Below, one piece after another: positions 51,648 through 61,057 of a DNA stretch of 64,000 nt. Source of the DNA: Lethocerus indicus (taxonomy: Eukaryota > Arthropoda > Insecta > Hemiptera > Belostomatidae); contig JACDQD010000005.1 in assembly GCA_019843655.1 (NCBI GenBank), positions 12,179,575 through 12,243,574 on the forward strand. Reading direction: 5' to 3'. Position numbers and translations under genes: made by a program. Below the pieces are notes generated by a model. That model saw only the letters and a list, made by a program, of their open reading frames with translations, ran no database searches and had not been told where the DNA came from. Position 1 is the first letter of the stretch. Each line of letters begins with the position of its first letter.

Positions 51648-53903
51648 CCGGGTCTCCGCAAATTGGATTGCGGTTTTAATCAATAGAATTTTGTTTCGTA
51701 GTCTGTATAAAATTCCAAAAAGTATGCCCAGAATGTTGTTTCTTTATTTACTTATTCGATGCCGTTTAGTTTTATTAAGGACCAGCCGATACTCAGGATC
51801 TGTGTCCTAATGTTCCTAATGTTTCGGGCATCATCCTCGACATCCTGGGCCTACTCCTCGGTCTTTGTTATGCGCTCCGGATTTCCCATATCCGCAGCCA
51901 GTTTTCCTTTACTTGCGCTAATACCTCAGGTTCGCTATCACAGATGTCTCCGGGCTGTCAGCTGTAAACTTTAATAGAATTTACATTTTTATAATACCCG
52001 TTACAAATATATCTCGATGTAGAGGCGTAAGAGAATGTCTCAGATTTTCCTCAATTATGTTCAAGTATAGGGCGGATTAACTGGGCGTCCAATGTTCACT
52101 ATTCGATATATTCTTTATTATTATACGGGCTCCAACCGGCTGAGTCTCTCGCTGCCCCGTTACAATTACCTGTGCGTGTGGACGTGTACCGCTTTGGCCC
52201 AGGTCCCGGACGAGCAGAACCCGAACTGTCGCCACTGTTCCACTGTACACTGCCTACTCCGACACGAAAGCCGGTTCGAAGTCGGCCAGACGCTCTTAAG
52301 CCCGCGCTCTTCTATCGCTTTCACAACTTTTTTCAAGCCGGCCGTGGACCTTCTTAAACCGAGTCCACGCCCTTTTATGTAACGCGTTTGTTTTCCAATA
52401 GCAGAGGGTACATCGCTCCAATAATGCCCGACCAATGTTGGCGCCAACCTCCGCGTTACGCAACAAGACGCTCGAGTGGTTAAATTATGTTCGCGCTTTT
52501 TCAATACTCGTCGAATCGAATATTTTTATCTAGTAGTTTCTCGAGGTGTCATAGTAATTATCACTCCAACAATTTTCCGTCTCCTCTCCTTCGTTCGGTC
52601 CGATACTATACCGCTTTTGGAGTACTTTCCTTTGATTTTTCTTGTACGATGTTTATCCCACCGCACGTAGACAGCTCGAACGCCGCCATATGAGAGGACA
52701 GGGATAACGAAGATTCGCACGGAGGAACCAACGCAAGAATACCCCACCATGAAGAAGAAATAACTCCTTCATTTTTATGAACCAGCGGCTTTTAGTGGGT
52801 TAGAAACTTGCGTTAGCATAAGGTTAAGCAATTGATATTTATGTTGATTACGTCCATAATTGAATTTAAGAAGGCAGCGCCCGACTACGCTTATATATAC
52901 TAGGCTGGGATTGATCGAGGATGGCGGAGACTGAACGTTCGGTTGCGTCAGAGCAGTGGAGGTTGACCTTCGGTGCCACCAGGATCTTCTTCTTCTTCAT
53001 TGTAACCTCTGTTTCCCTCTCTCTCATACTCTCGCACAATTAGCAACCTGTCTCTCTTGTCGAAAATAATACCTGAAAGTTCAAAAGGCAGTGGGGAATC
53101 AATCATTGGATTGGTTGGTACTGGTTAGATTGGTTAGTATTATACCTTTTTGGCTATCCAATGAATCTAAAGGAATTCCTGTCTACATTTGAAATAACAA
53201 ATTTCACTTAACAGGAGAAGGATATTTTTTCAGCCAACCTTATCCAGCTTTATTAAAACCGGACAGATTGAAAACAATCTGTTGGTTTATTGTTTCTGTT
53301 TTACTCAGATTGGCATTACGAGATGAGCGGCGGGGACCTTCGGCTTGTTAAACAGAGCGCGGCCGGCGGATGCCAGGAATTTCGAAACTTGGACATTTTT
53401 TTGCCACTTAAATCCATTCAAAAACGTCCACTAGAATTCTCTTTATTTTTCAAAACGGCTAACATAAAGTCACATCGTGATCGGACCATTGAACTAAATC
53501 AATATGTTACGCACTACGGTCATCAGTTGTCAGGGAAATTTTTAATTCCCTAAATCTATTTAATATTCAGTTTTCATATATGTTTTTTGGGCATCCTCAC
53601 TGCACTGTCACTGTCACTTGTACTGTGGTGGTTGTCTGTTTTTCGTGTGTATATATGTCTTGTTATTATGTTTTTGGGAGATTTTGTTTGTTTTATTTGG
53701 GTTGGGAGGGATTTTCTTAATCAGCTTAAGTCTTTGTCGGATTATCGGTTAAATATATATTTGATTACACAACTGGTCAAAACTTCCAAATATATGACAG
53801 GAAACCTATATGGTATTGTGTATTTACGATCATAAAATTTTCCTGTTGATCCAAAATTTATTGAAAAAAGTTTAGTCTTATTAATCTTAGTTAATCTGTC
53901 TGA
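51648..53903. other. Non-coding; possible promoter fragment
   Basis: TTATATATAC at about 52889 lies some 30 bp before GAGGATGGCGGAGACTG, which could be a TATA promoter with a YY1/Pho-like ATGGCGG, but no initiator or exon follows convincingly. GC-richer at 52130-52480. Frames here show no domain. Confidence 0.4.
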
Positions 53904-54059
53904 GTGCACCCAACGAACTTTAGTTAAGTACATTTCCGCACCACACTCAGGGGGGCGTTAGTTTCACAAAAATCGTTCGTTGAGTACACTTGCACCGATA
54001 AACTAGCGACCCCTGAGGGTGGTCCGCGTATGTACTAAATTAAAGTTCGTTGGGTGCAC
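53904..54059. mobile_element. Foldback (MITE-like) element with arms of about 60 bp
   Basis: The left arm starts GTGCACCCAACGAACTTTA (53904) and the reverse complement of the right arm starts with the same 19 bases (right arm ends at 54059). The match goes on with mismatches through ...GTACAT...CACACTCAGGGG against ...GTACAT...CACCCTCAGGGG for about 60 bp per arm. Roughly 30 bp remain as the loop. Part of the arm (TTCGTTGAGTACACTTGCACCG) is repeated directly inside (53974-53997) and at the right edge. No transposase is present, and target duplications are not clear. The element may be non-autonomous, or a large palindrome of another origin. Confidence 0.7.
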
Positions 54060-57000
54060 TTGCACCGGTATTTTATTATAACAGGTATTCTAAATTAATT
54101 AGCAATTAATTGCAATATCCTGCAAAGTTCTAAATGAAATTCCTGTGAATTTAAATTGTCATGACGATTGGCCTCATTAAGTAACAAAAAAATACAAGGC
54201 CAAAAAAAATTAAGCGAAATGGGTGTCTCTATTTTAAATGTTTCTAAACAATCCGTTTTTTAAGTTTCACTTGAGCCGTGTGCGTTACTAACGCGTTGGC
54301 GTAGATGCGCGCGTGCGTAAGCCGACGGAACACAATTCAGTCAGCCGTGAAATGGAAGGTTTTTGCAATCGAGGATGAACCCGGGATTTCACTTAACCTA
54401 GCAGTTCCATCGGGTTTTGTACTTACACTTTCTCCGTAAACGGTAGAAACGAGCAGTAAATTCTTTAGCACCTCTAACCAAATACATAAAGCGTGGCTTA
54501 TATTTATTAAATATTTGAGCCGTTGTGCGACTATCCTTGTATACTATAAGATAACTTTGCATTTAATTATTTACGTTTTAAAGAACACAGTAAAAAATCA
54601 TAATGCACCTCTTTGAAAACGTCCGTTGCTGTTTTGATAAATAAAGGGCGACTTTGCTAAAGCGAATGTTATTCGATATGTAACAAAATGAAAAAAATCT
54701 GTTAAGGTTATGGACATCCCGTTTTTTCTTCCAAACCGTCGACTTTAATTTAAAATGTAAGATGTATGGACGGAACTTATCACAAACAAAAACATAATCG
54801 GCGACGGAAATCCAACCGAAAAGTATGTGAGAGCGGCAGGTTTCGGTATTAGATCGTCGGAACGGAGCTGGAGCTCGACCCGCCAATTTATCATCTCAGG
54901 CGGTTAATCCTGCCGGCCGAGACGTACGAGGTGTTTAATGAAGGGGCACACCGAAAGGCGAAGAGAGAACGAAATGGAGAGAGCGAGAGAGAGATGATTT
55001 TCTGGGAAAAAACATGCTTCATAAAAGGCGGGGTGAATGGGCCAGAGCCAAACGTGATCCAGCCGGCCGATCACTTAATGAGGCTTCTTCCCAACGGAGC
55101 TAAGTTTGGAACTCGACAAGGAACCTGAAAAAACAACACTTTACGTCAGTCGCCGCCGATTTTTCCGGCCTGGACTTGGGTGAGTTCTAGGCGGCCGTGA
55201 AACAAAGCGGGGGACTTAGGTCGCGGTATGGAAAAGGGTTTTCCGAGATTTTCCTTCACTGAGCGATTGACGGAATAAGGAAAAATATAAATTGAAACGC
55301 CTCAAAATTTAATTTTTTTTTTAATTAAACAATGCGTTTATTAGTCTATAAGATTGATGCCAGTTCTTGTCCCCTCAAGAAAATGCACTTATTCTCGTCT
55401 CAGGCCACCTGCGTAAGAAATTACTCTTACAGTTCCTTAATGGCCCTTCGTATCTATTTATTTCCAAGGGAAAACCTAGCCGGAAAATACCAACTTTCCC
55501 GGATAATAACCTGGAAATAAATTTTACGTTCCCGGCCCGGAGGCGGCCGTGATTTGCGGCTGTATACCGGCTAATATCGGCCTCCTCGTTTGTGTTGTCG
55601 AGTGTGTCGACAAATCGATCTCCAGACGGCGTTTAGTCTTGATAAATAGGGTAACGATCATGATCTACCGCCGGCCCGACTGGCGAGTCGTGATCGACAC
55701 CGCGGCCGCTATCGAAAAAAGAGAAAAACCGACGACCGCCGAAAGGTTAAATCTGCTATGCTAGCCGTCGATGGTTCACGATTATTTCCGAATTCGCTCC
55801 TTCCCGAAAAAATTAACCCTCGGCCGGGCCACGGCTATTGGAATCCCACCACCGCTCTGCCAAATTGCAGCCTTCGAGCGGAGAATTATTTCACCGGGGG
55901 AATTATTTCGTTTAGCCCTGCTGGATAGCCGACCCGTGTCTTGGAATGAGGCGGCGATGAGACGATGACAGTTCAGTCGGGTGTGGAGAAACAAGTGAGA
56001 ACTAGCCACTCACCGATAACCATCTTTTCGTGCACGATTAATCCTCTTTCTTCTGAGCCCAATCGATACGGAAATTATGTCGAGCACGTGCTTCTTTATT
56101 AATGCAACCGATTATCTACCCTTGTCTAGTCCAGAGCTAGACCAAAACACATAATCAGTAATATGATAACAGAATTCTACTGAGGTTGGGGAGAAGCATA
56201 ACAGGTTAATAGAGAGAGTCTATCGGACAAGCGAGGTGCGGCGCACGAGTGTTGTCCGATATTCCTACTTGTCTGCATATGCCCGGTTTAAATCTGTGTC
56301 TTGTCGATCATGCTCGACCTTAAATTGAGACACGTCTCAGGCTAGTGAATGCTAAACGTTGGCTCAAAGGCAAACGTATCATATAAAATGTGGCTATCGA
56401 GCGGAGGGATAAAGGCAATCTCTCGCCTTTATTTTCAAAGAGGAGTATGTTGAAAAACTACTTTAACCGGGCGTAACTCCGGCAGCGGTGGGTGTATGAG
56501 CGGCCGAACCCGAAGCGCCCGGGGCGCCCCATCCTTCACTTTATATCGAAGCTGGTAACAATCTCGTACAATATATTATTACAGTCACACCCCAGCATAA
56601 TATATAACTGCTCATTCAACGCGCGTACACACACACACACACCTATGCGACATTCCAACTTATCTATATTTACGTCGGTCAGCATCAAATATTGATTTAT
56701 CATGATTGGGCGCGTCCAACTACCTGGCACACTAGTCAATTTCCTTTCCTTTTTATTGTTTCATATTACAAAAATTAATAATCGCCATTGGAAGAATTCT
56801 TTTCATTTAATTGCGGTACAAATTTATTTGAGATACATCGACAAAGATAGAGGGTAGGTTTTTCTTATAATTTCAGTAATTGTTTAAAATGATTTTAACG
56901 CTTCTTTACACTTATATTAAGGAATATAACGATACCCGCACCCTATCCGAGGTGAATTACTTAGAGGAATAGGTTTTAATTCTAATTCAACATAGTGGTG

Positions 57001-57765
57001 GATTACCACAGTTTTCCCGAAGTGTCACACCACCCGCCTGATTCGTAAATTCATTAACTAAGTTTCGCCTCGCTCTATACGAACTAAATTGAAAGTTTCG
57101 TATCCCTCCCTGGGGGCATTCTCAAGTCGGGCTGAAAGCGATCGACAGTCTCCGAGGCCACGGACAATTAAGACAATTGACTGAATTCAGTTTCACTCGG
57201 GACCGATAACACGAGAGGACACGACAATGCGATTTAGAGGGGCTTTCGAACGTAAATAACGCGGTCCCGCTTTCCAAAAGAGAAATAGCGAAAATTCCTT
57301 TTCAGTGGACAACGCGACAAGTGGTTTGGGTTAATATCTGTATCATTTGGATGTAGCCTGTGGCCACTCGCCGATTCCGCCTCTCCCCAACAGCCTCCCC
57401 CTCCACCCTCAAGACCGGTTCAGACATTCCTCCCTGTCCGACTACAGGTGGCCGTAGCCAACCACAATTCCGAGTATAATGTTTGTGCGTACATATAAAT
57501 GAATATTAGATATGCCTAATGAAGTTATCCAGTTTGGACGGCCCTCTTAATTCATTCGTCGTTTACACTTCAGCATTAAGGACTCCCGTGAGCGCCCATT
57601 TCGCAAGAATAGCCCTCGATGGGGGCATTTTTTATTTCCTTCTTCTGAAGGTATAACTTTTTTCATGCAGGTTTCAATCATTTGAGGTATTCAGAGTATT
57701 TATCGTTCGTCTTAAGCATTAATTCGCCTAAATTCGACTAATTCCCGTCGTTTAAAACGGATAAA
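54060..57765. other. Upstream flank of the knirps-family gene; non-coding
   Basis: Holds GC-rich stretches (about 54830-56000 and 57050-57440), a GAGA run at 54960-54993 and a short (CA)n at 56627-56641. No recognised coding frame. These GC-richer stretches just upstream of the coding exons are the nearest candidates for cis-regulatory DNA, and the last 200 bp before the gene are probably the end of an intron. Confidence 0.45.
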
Positions 57766-57791
57766 CTAATGTTATCTTGTGATTGTTACAG
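57766..57791 (+). promoter_or_regulatory. 3' splice site directly before the knirps-family start codon
   Basis: The 26 bases before the ATG hold a branch-point-like CTAAT (57766-57770) about 20 nt upstream of TTGTTACAG, with the AG at 57790-57791 touching the ATG at 57792. This is a textbook arrangement of branch site, pyrimidine-rich tract and AG. If used, the 5' UTR lies in one or more exons further upstream, and the first coding exon would be an internal exon. Confidence 0.6.
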
Positions 57792-59608
57792 ATGAATCAA
57801 CAGTGTAAAGTGTGCGGGGAACCAGCCGCCGGTTTCCACTTCGGAGCGTTCACGTGCGAAGGATGCAAAGTGAGTATTTCTCGAAATGAGTTATACAGGT
57901 TGTGTAATTTTTAATTTCGAATAATCGAATTCTCATTGGGATCATATTCGTTCTTTGAAGTGTAAGATCTATTGTAATCGTGTAGAACAGCCGCCCTTAA
58001 TTTGATTTTCCTTTTCTAAGAATTTAAATGCATTCATTCTATAAATTTTCCCGTGGAAAAAATCGGAAACCGAAAATTGTTAACAATCTAAATAAACATA
58101 TGCGGAATATATGTTGTTGAATATATGCTAAATAAGTTACAATCTAGGACCGAGCCGATTATAGAGGGCTCACTTAATGTCAATAATTATTCCTCGGGTT
58201 ACCCATTCGCTCACGAATATTGCAATTTATTTAGTCCGCATTTGTATTCATCTTCCATCGCATTCGGATCGTCGACAGTTTGCGATCGAGAGGAGAAAGT
58301 GCTTCTCGGATTGCAGTAAATGAAGTCATTAAATGAGGGAGTGAGGGAGCGAGCGATGCCGGGGGCAGGAACACAAATAGAGTGTGCATAGTGTAATAGC
58401 AATTAGAGTGTATTTCACGGACCATAGAGTACTCGGGGGGGTCGGAGTTGCGCAATCTACTAGTGTAGCGGGCTAGTGTGTACTCACTCGATTTCGCGGC
58501 GCGCCACCCGTGACCGCGGCCTCGTGTTCCGGTCCCATTGTTGCCGCGTTACCCAGTTTTAGTTTTCTTTGTTCACAGACGAGTCCGCGCCACCTCCCGC
58601 TATATCACTCCAGGTACAGTCCGCCAAAATACCGGGTTTATATCGTAATTAAACCCAACAGAGTCGTCCATCCCCACCTATCGTTTTACCGCGCGCTTTT
58701 CTTATTATAACCTATATTTTTATTTACAGTCCTTCTTCGGGAGATCGTACAACAACTTGAGTTCGATATCCGAATGCAAGAACAACGGCGAGTGCGTGAT
58801 CAATAAGAAGAACAGGACCTCGTGCAAAGCGTGCCGACTTAGGAAATGCCTGTTGGTGGGTATGTCGAAGAGCGGCTCCAGGTACGGGAGGAGGTCCAAC
58901 TGGTTCAAGATACACTGCCTCCTCCAGGAACAGCAGCAGCAGCAGCAGCAGAAAGGAGGGGTTGAGAACCCGCTCGACCACCGACTACAGTTTCAGTTGG
59001 CTTCGATCGCCAACAAAGAAGATCTGAAACTTTTCGACGACTACGCCAAATCGCCTTCGGTGAGTTCTCCGGAATCTCACAATTCGGATTCCTCGGTGGA
59101 GTTGGAGACGAGAAGAGTACTGGGGGGTATGCCGTTGGGGCAGGGTCAGGGCCAGGGGCTGGGTCCGCAGCTGTTCAGGCACCAACACCACCACCAACAC
59201 CAGGATCACCACCACCTCCCTCTCTTGCCCCTGGTACTTCCCCACCCGGCCTTCCTCCCGCCGCCCTTCCCCGGCGGACACCACCTCTCGTCCTACTCCT
59301 TCTTGGGCAAGAACCACTCGCCCTTCCAGTACGACGATAATTTCAACAAGAGGTTTCTGGTGGAAGCGGTGCTCGGAGTGGGGGGCCGCCACCACGAGGA
59401 GGCTCCTATCGACCTGTCGTTGAAGAGCCCCGAGAGGGGCCGCACCCCCGAGGGCCACTCCGAGGAGGACGAGGAAGAGGACGACATCTCCGTGGACGAC
59501 TACGAGGGACACCACCGCCTGGCGCCCAGCCCTCCGGCCACTGTACCCGCACCCGCCGACCTCTTGAGGAGAACCGCTCCTCTAGACCTCACCACAAAAG
59601 TCGTTTGA
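57792..59608 (+). CDS. kni: Knirps-family orphan nuclear receptor (knirps / knirps-like / eagle type), two coding exons
   Basis: Coding exons are 57792-57869 (26 codons, phase 0, donor GTGAGT) and 58730-59608 (292 codons plus TGA; acceptor TTTACAG), giving 318 residues. The DNA-binding domain has zinc finger 1 at C5, C8, C22, C25 (reads [18 protein letters not shown] then EGCKSFFGR) and zinc finger 2 at C42, C48, C58, C61. The knirps-box follows at about 66-94 and includes [19 protein letters not shown], the family hallmark. The rest is low complexity: Gln run 94-100, His-rich 177-188, Pro-rich and acidic 271-285. There is no ligand-binding domain, as in known knirps proteins. PIDLS (252-256) and PLDLT (310-314) fit the CtBP-binding consensus PxDLS, suggesting a nuclear sequence-specific repressor. 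The intron falls between the fingers, right after EGCK. Family assignment is very secure; which paralogue (knirps, knirps-like or eagle) is not decided here, so the symbol marks the family. Confidence 0.96.
57870..58729 (+). other. Intron of the knirps-family gene
   Basis: This 860-nt intron starts GTGAGT after the AAA codon for K26 and ends TTTTTATTTACAG before the TCC codon for S27. Its first half is AT-rich. From about 58340 it becomes GC-richer, with stretches such as GGCGCGCCACCCGTGACCGCGG near 58498 (quoted in part). Short open frames inside on both strands have no recognisable content. The shift in composition could mark an intronic enhancer, but nothing in the sequence proves that. 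Confidence 0.9.
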
Positions 59609-59659
59609 GTCGAGATCGGTTTTGTTGCGAACAAGCCGCCCGCCGATTTATTGTTACCA

Positions 59660-59699
59660 ATTGATAGCCGCTGATCCGAGTTTGGGATCGGCTATCAAT
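59660..59699 (+). other. 3' UTR hairpin abutting an early AATAAA signal
   Basis: ATTGATAGCCG (59660-59670) pairs perfectly with CGGCTATCAAT (59689-59699). After a 3-nt bulge the stem continues with ATCC/GGAT (59674-59677 with 59685-59688), closing a 7-nt loop. The AATAAA at 59697-59702 overlaps the foot of the stem, 89 nt after the stop codon. Such a fold could modulate use of the proximal polyadenylation site; that role is inference. Confidence 0.6.
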
Positions 59700-59784
59700 A
59701 AACAGAGGACCCGTTGTGCGTTGGCGACGATGGAGGGTCGGTACGCGTACTGGTCTGTAGTATGTATTTATATTATATTTATAC

Positions 59785-59788
<4 letters not shown>

Positions 59789-59832
<44 letters not shown>
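59789..59832. repeat. (AT)n microsatellite in the 3' UTR
   Basis: An uninterrupted run of AT dinucleotides of about 44 bp, lying 180 bp after the stop codon. The YIYIYI-type frames it creates on both strands are artefacts of the repeat. Confidence 0.95.
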
Positions 59833-59834
<2 letters not shown>

Positions 59835-60430
59835 ACACGTGGGATTAAATATTGACGCTCCCACAGAACGGAGGTAGAGGGAAGGGATTTCGTAATACGC
59901 TCTTGAGCCCCGACCCGAAATATTATTCCCGATAATATTCGCCTTCGCTTCCACTCAATAAGCGAGGAAAACTTTCGAATTGACATTTAATACAATTCGA
60001 ATTAAAAAATTAAGAGTAGGAGCGGCGTTTTTGTAAACAAGTATGTTGTAATTGAACGCCAATTATAAACAAATATACACATATATACATAAATACATAT
60101 TAATTTGATGGACAATTATTTATTTACGTAAGCTAATTATTTGTCGTCGATTTCGATATGTAATTAAATACATTAGATAATATATTGTACAATTTCTATC
60201 TCGGTTTAATGTTGTAAGATTAAATTTTAATTTCTTGTAATTGGACGCACACTTGTAATACTAATATGTGACTCCGAATTCCAATACTGCGTATCGTATA
60301 TTTAATATTGTGTTGTTTCATTGATTAAGCTAGCGGACATGAATGGGACACTAGATTATAATCTTTCGGCGTGATTCGAAAACAGCATTCGAATTTTGCG
60401 TGAATGGAAGCGGGGGTCTGGGGTTGGAAT

Positions 60431-60460
60431 TATTATATAATTATATATTATATAATTATA
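60431..60460. repeat. Tandem 15-bp AT-only duplication
   Basis: TATTATATAATTATA occurs twice head to tail (60431-60445 and 60446-60460) within the 3' UTR, followed by more TA repeats. The unit is nearly self-complementary, so the RNA could fold into an AU-only hairpin. Confidence 0.8.
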
Positions 60461-60891
60461 TATATAGTTATTGCTTCCACGCGTCTCTCCTATCTTTTCT
60501 CTATTGAACTATCTGCCTTTTATCATTAGCATCCACGAACGTTTAGTCGTAACTTAAAGTACAAATAACACGTTCAATCACATACGAACACATATACTCA
60601 CAGGGACACGACAGGTGAACACGAACTAGATAGTATACTTAGGAAAAAATAAGCACTCTGTGTGAAAAAAAACAAAAAAGAATGACAAGATACACGATTT
60701 TAGATGTTAGCCGTTTACGAAAAGCAACACGAATGAACCCACACGAACTTATATACACACTAGGGACTCCCCGGCCAGTTTTTTAAACGTTTTGTATTGT
60801 AAATAAATGTAGAATAAGGTTGATAGAGAGCTAAGTGTTTAGGTTGTACACATTGAATGTAAAAAAATCGTATCGATGAATAAGTTAATGT

Positions 60892-60897
60892 AATAAA
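60892..60897 (+). terminator. Distal polyadenylation signal AATAAA
   Basis: This is the last AATAAA in the T/A-rich 3' flank before the (TA)n tract at 61 kb. It is followed by a T-rich stretch (GTTTTTAAATTATAATTTG, about 60922-60941) that could serve as a downstream element. Another AATAAA sits at 60802-60807, only 90 bp upstream. Confidence 0.45.
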
Positions 60898-61000
60898 GAG
60901 ATTTATAAGGATTCGCAAATACAGTTTTTAAATTATAATTTGTATATTCACCTTTCTTAATTACCGCAGCATCCTTTCACAAATCATAGTACCCTTCTTC

Positions 61001-61002
<2 letters not shown>

Positions 61003-61052
<50 letters not shown>
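61003..61052. repeat. (TA)n microsatellite downstream of the knirps-family gene
   Basis: About 50 bp of uninterrupted TA repeat, 105 bp past the distal polyadenylation signal. Confidence 0.95.

Positions 61053-61057
<5 letters not shown>

Larger units (their letters stand above)
59609..60920 (+). other. 3' untranslated region of the knirps-family gene
   Basis: The TGA is followed by about 1.3 kb of AT-rich DNA with no coding content. AATAAA signals lie at 59697-59702, 60802-60807 and 60892-60897, so short and long 3' UTR forms are both possible; the last is the most likely distal end. The region also holds a hairpin (59660-59699), a (TA)n tract, a tandem 15-bp AT repeat (60431-60460) and TGTAAATA (60798-60805), which matches the Pumilio-binding consensus. 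The exact cleavage site cannot be read from the sequence. Confidence 0.6.

Noticed and set aside
52889..52960. TATATATAC followed by GATGGCGG as a TATA promoter
   Set aside because: No initiator at the expected spacing and no convincing exon or donor downstream.
58985..59515. 176-residue minus-strand frame antisense to the knirps-family coding exon
   Set aside because: It is the mirror of a GC-rich coding exon; its Val/Leu/Arg-rich sequence shows no domain and the sense frame explains the lack of stops.
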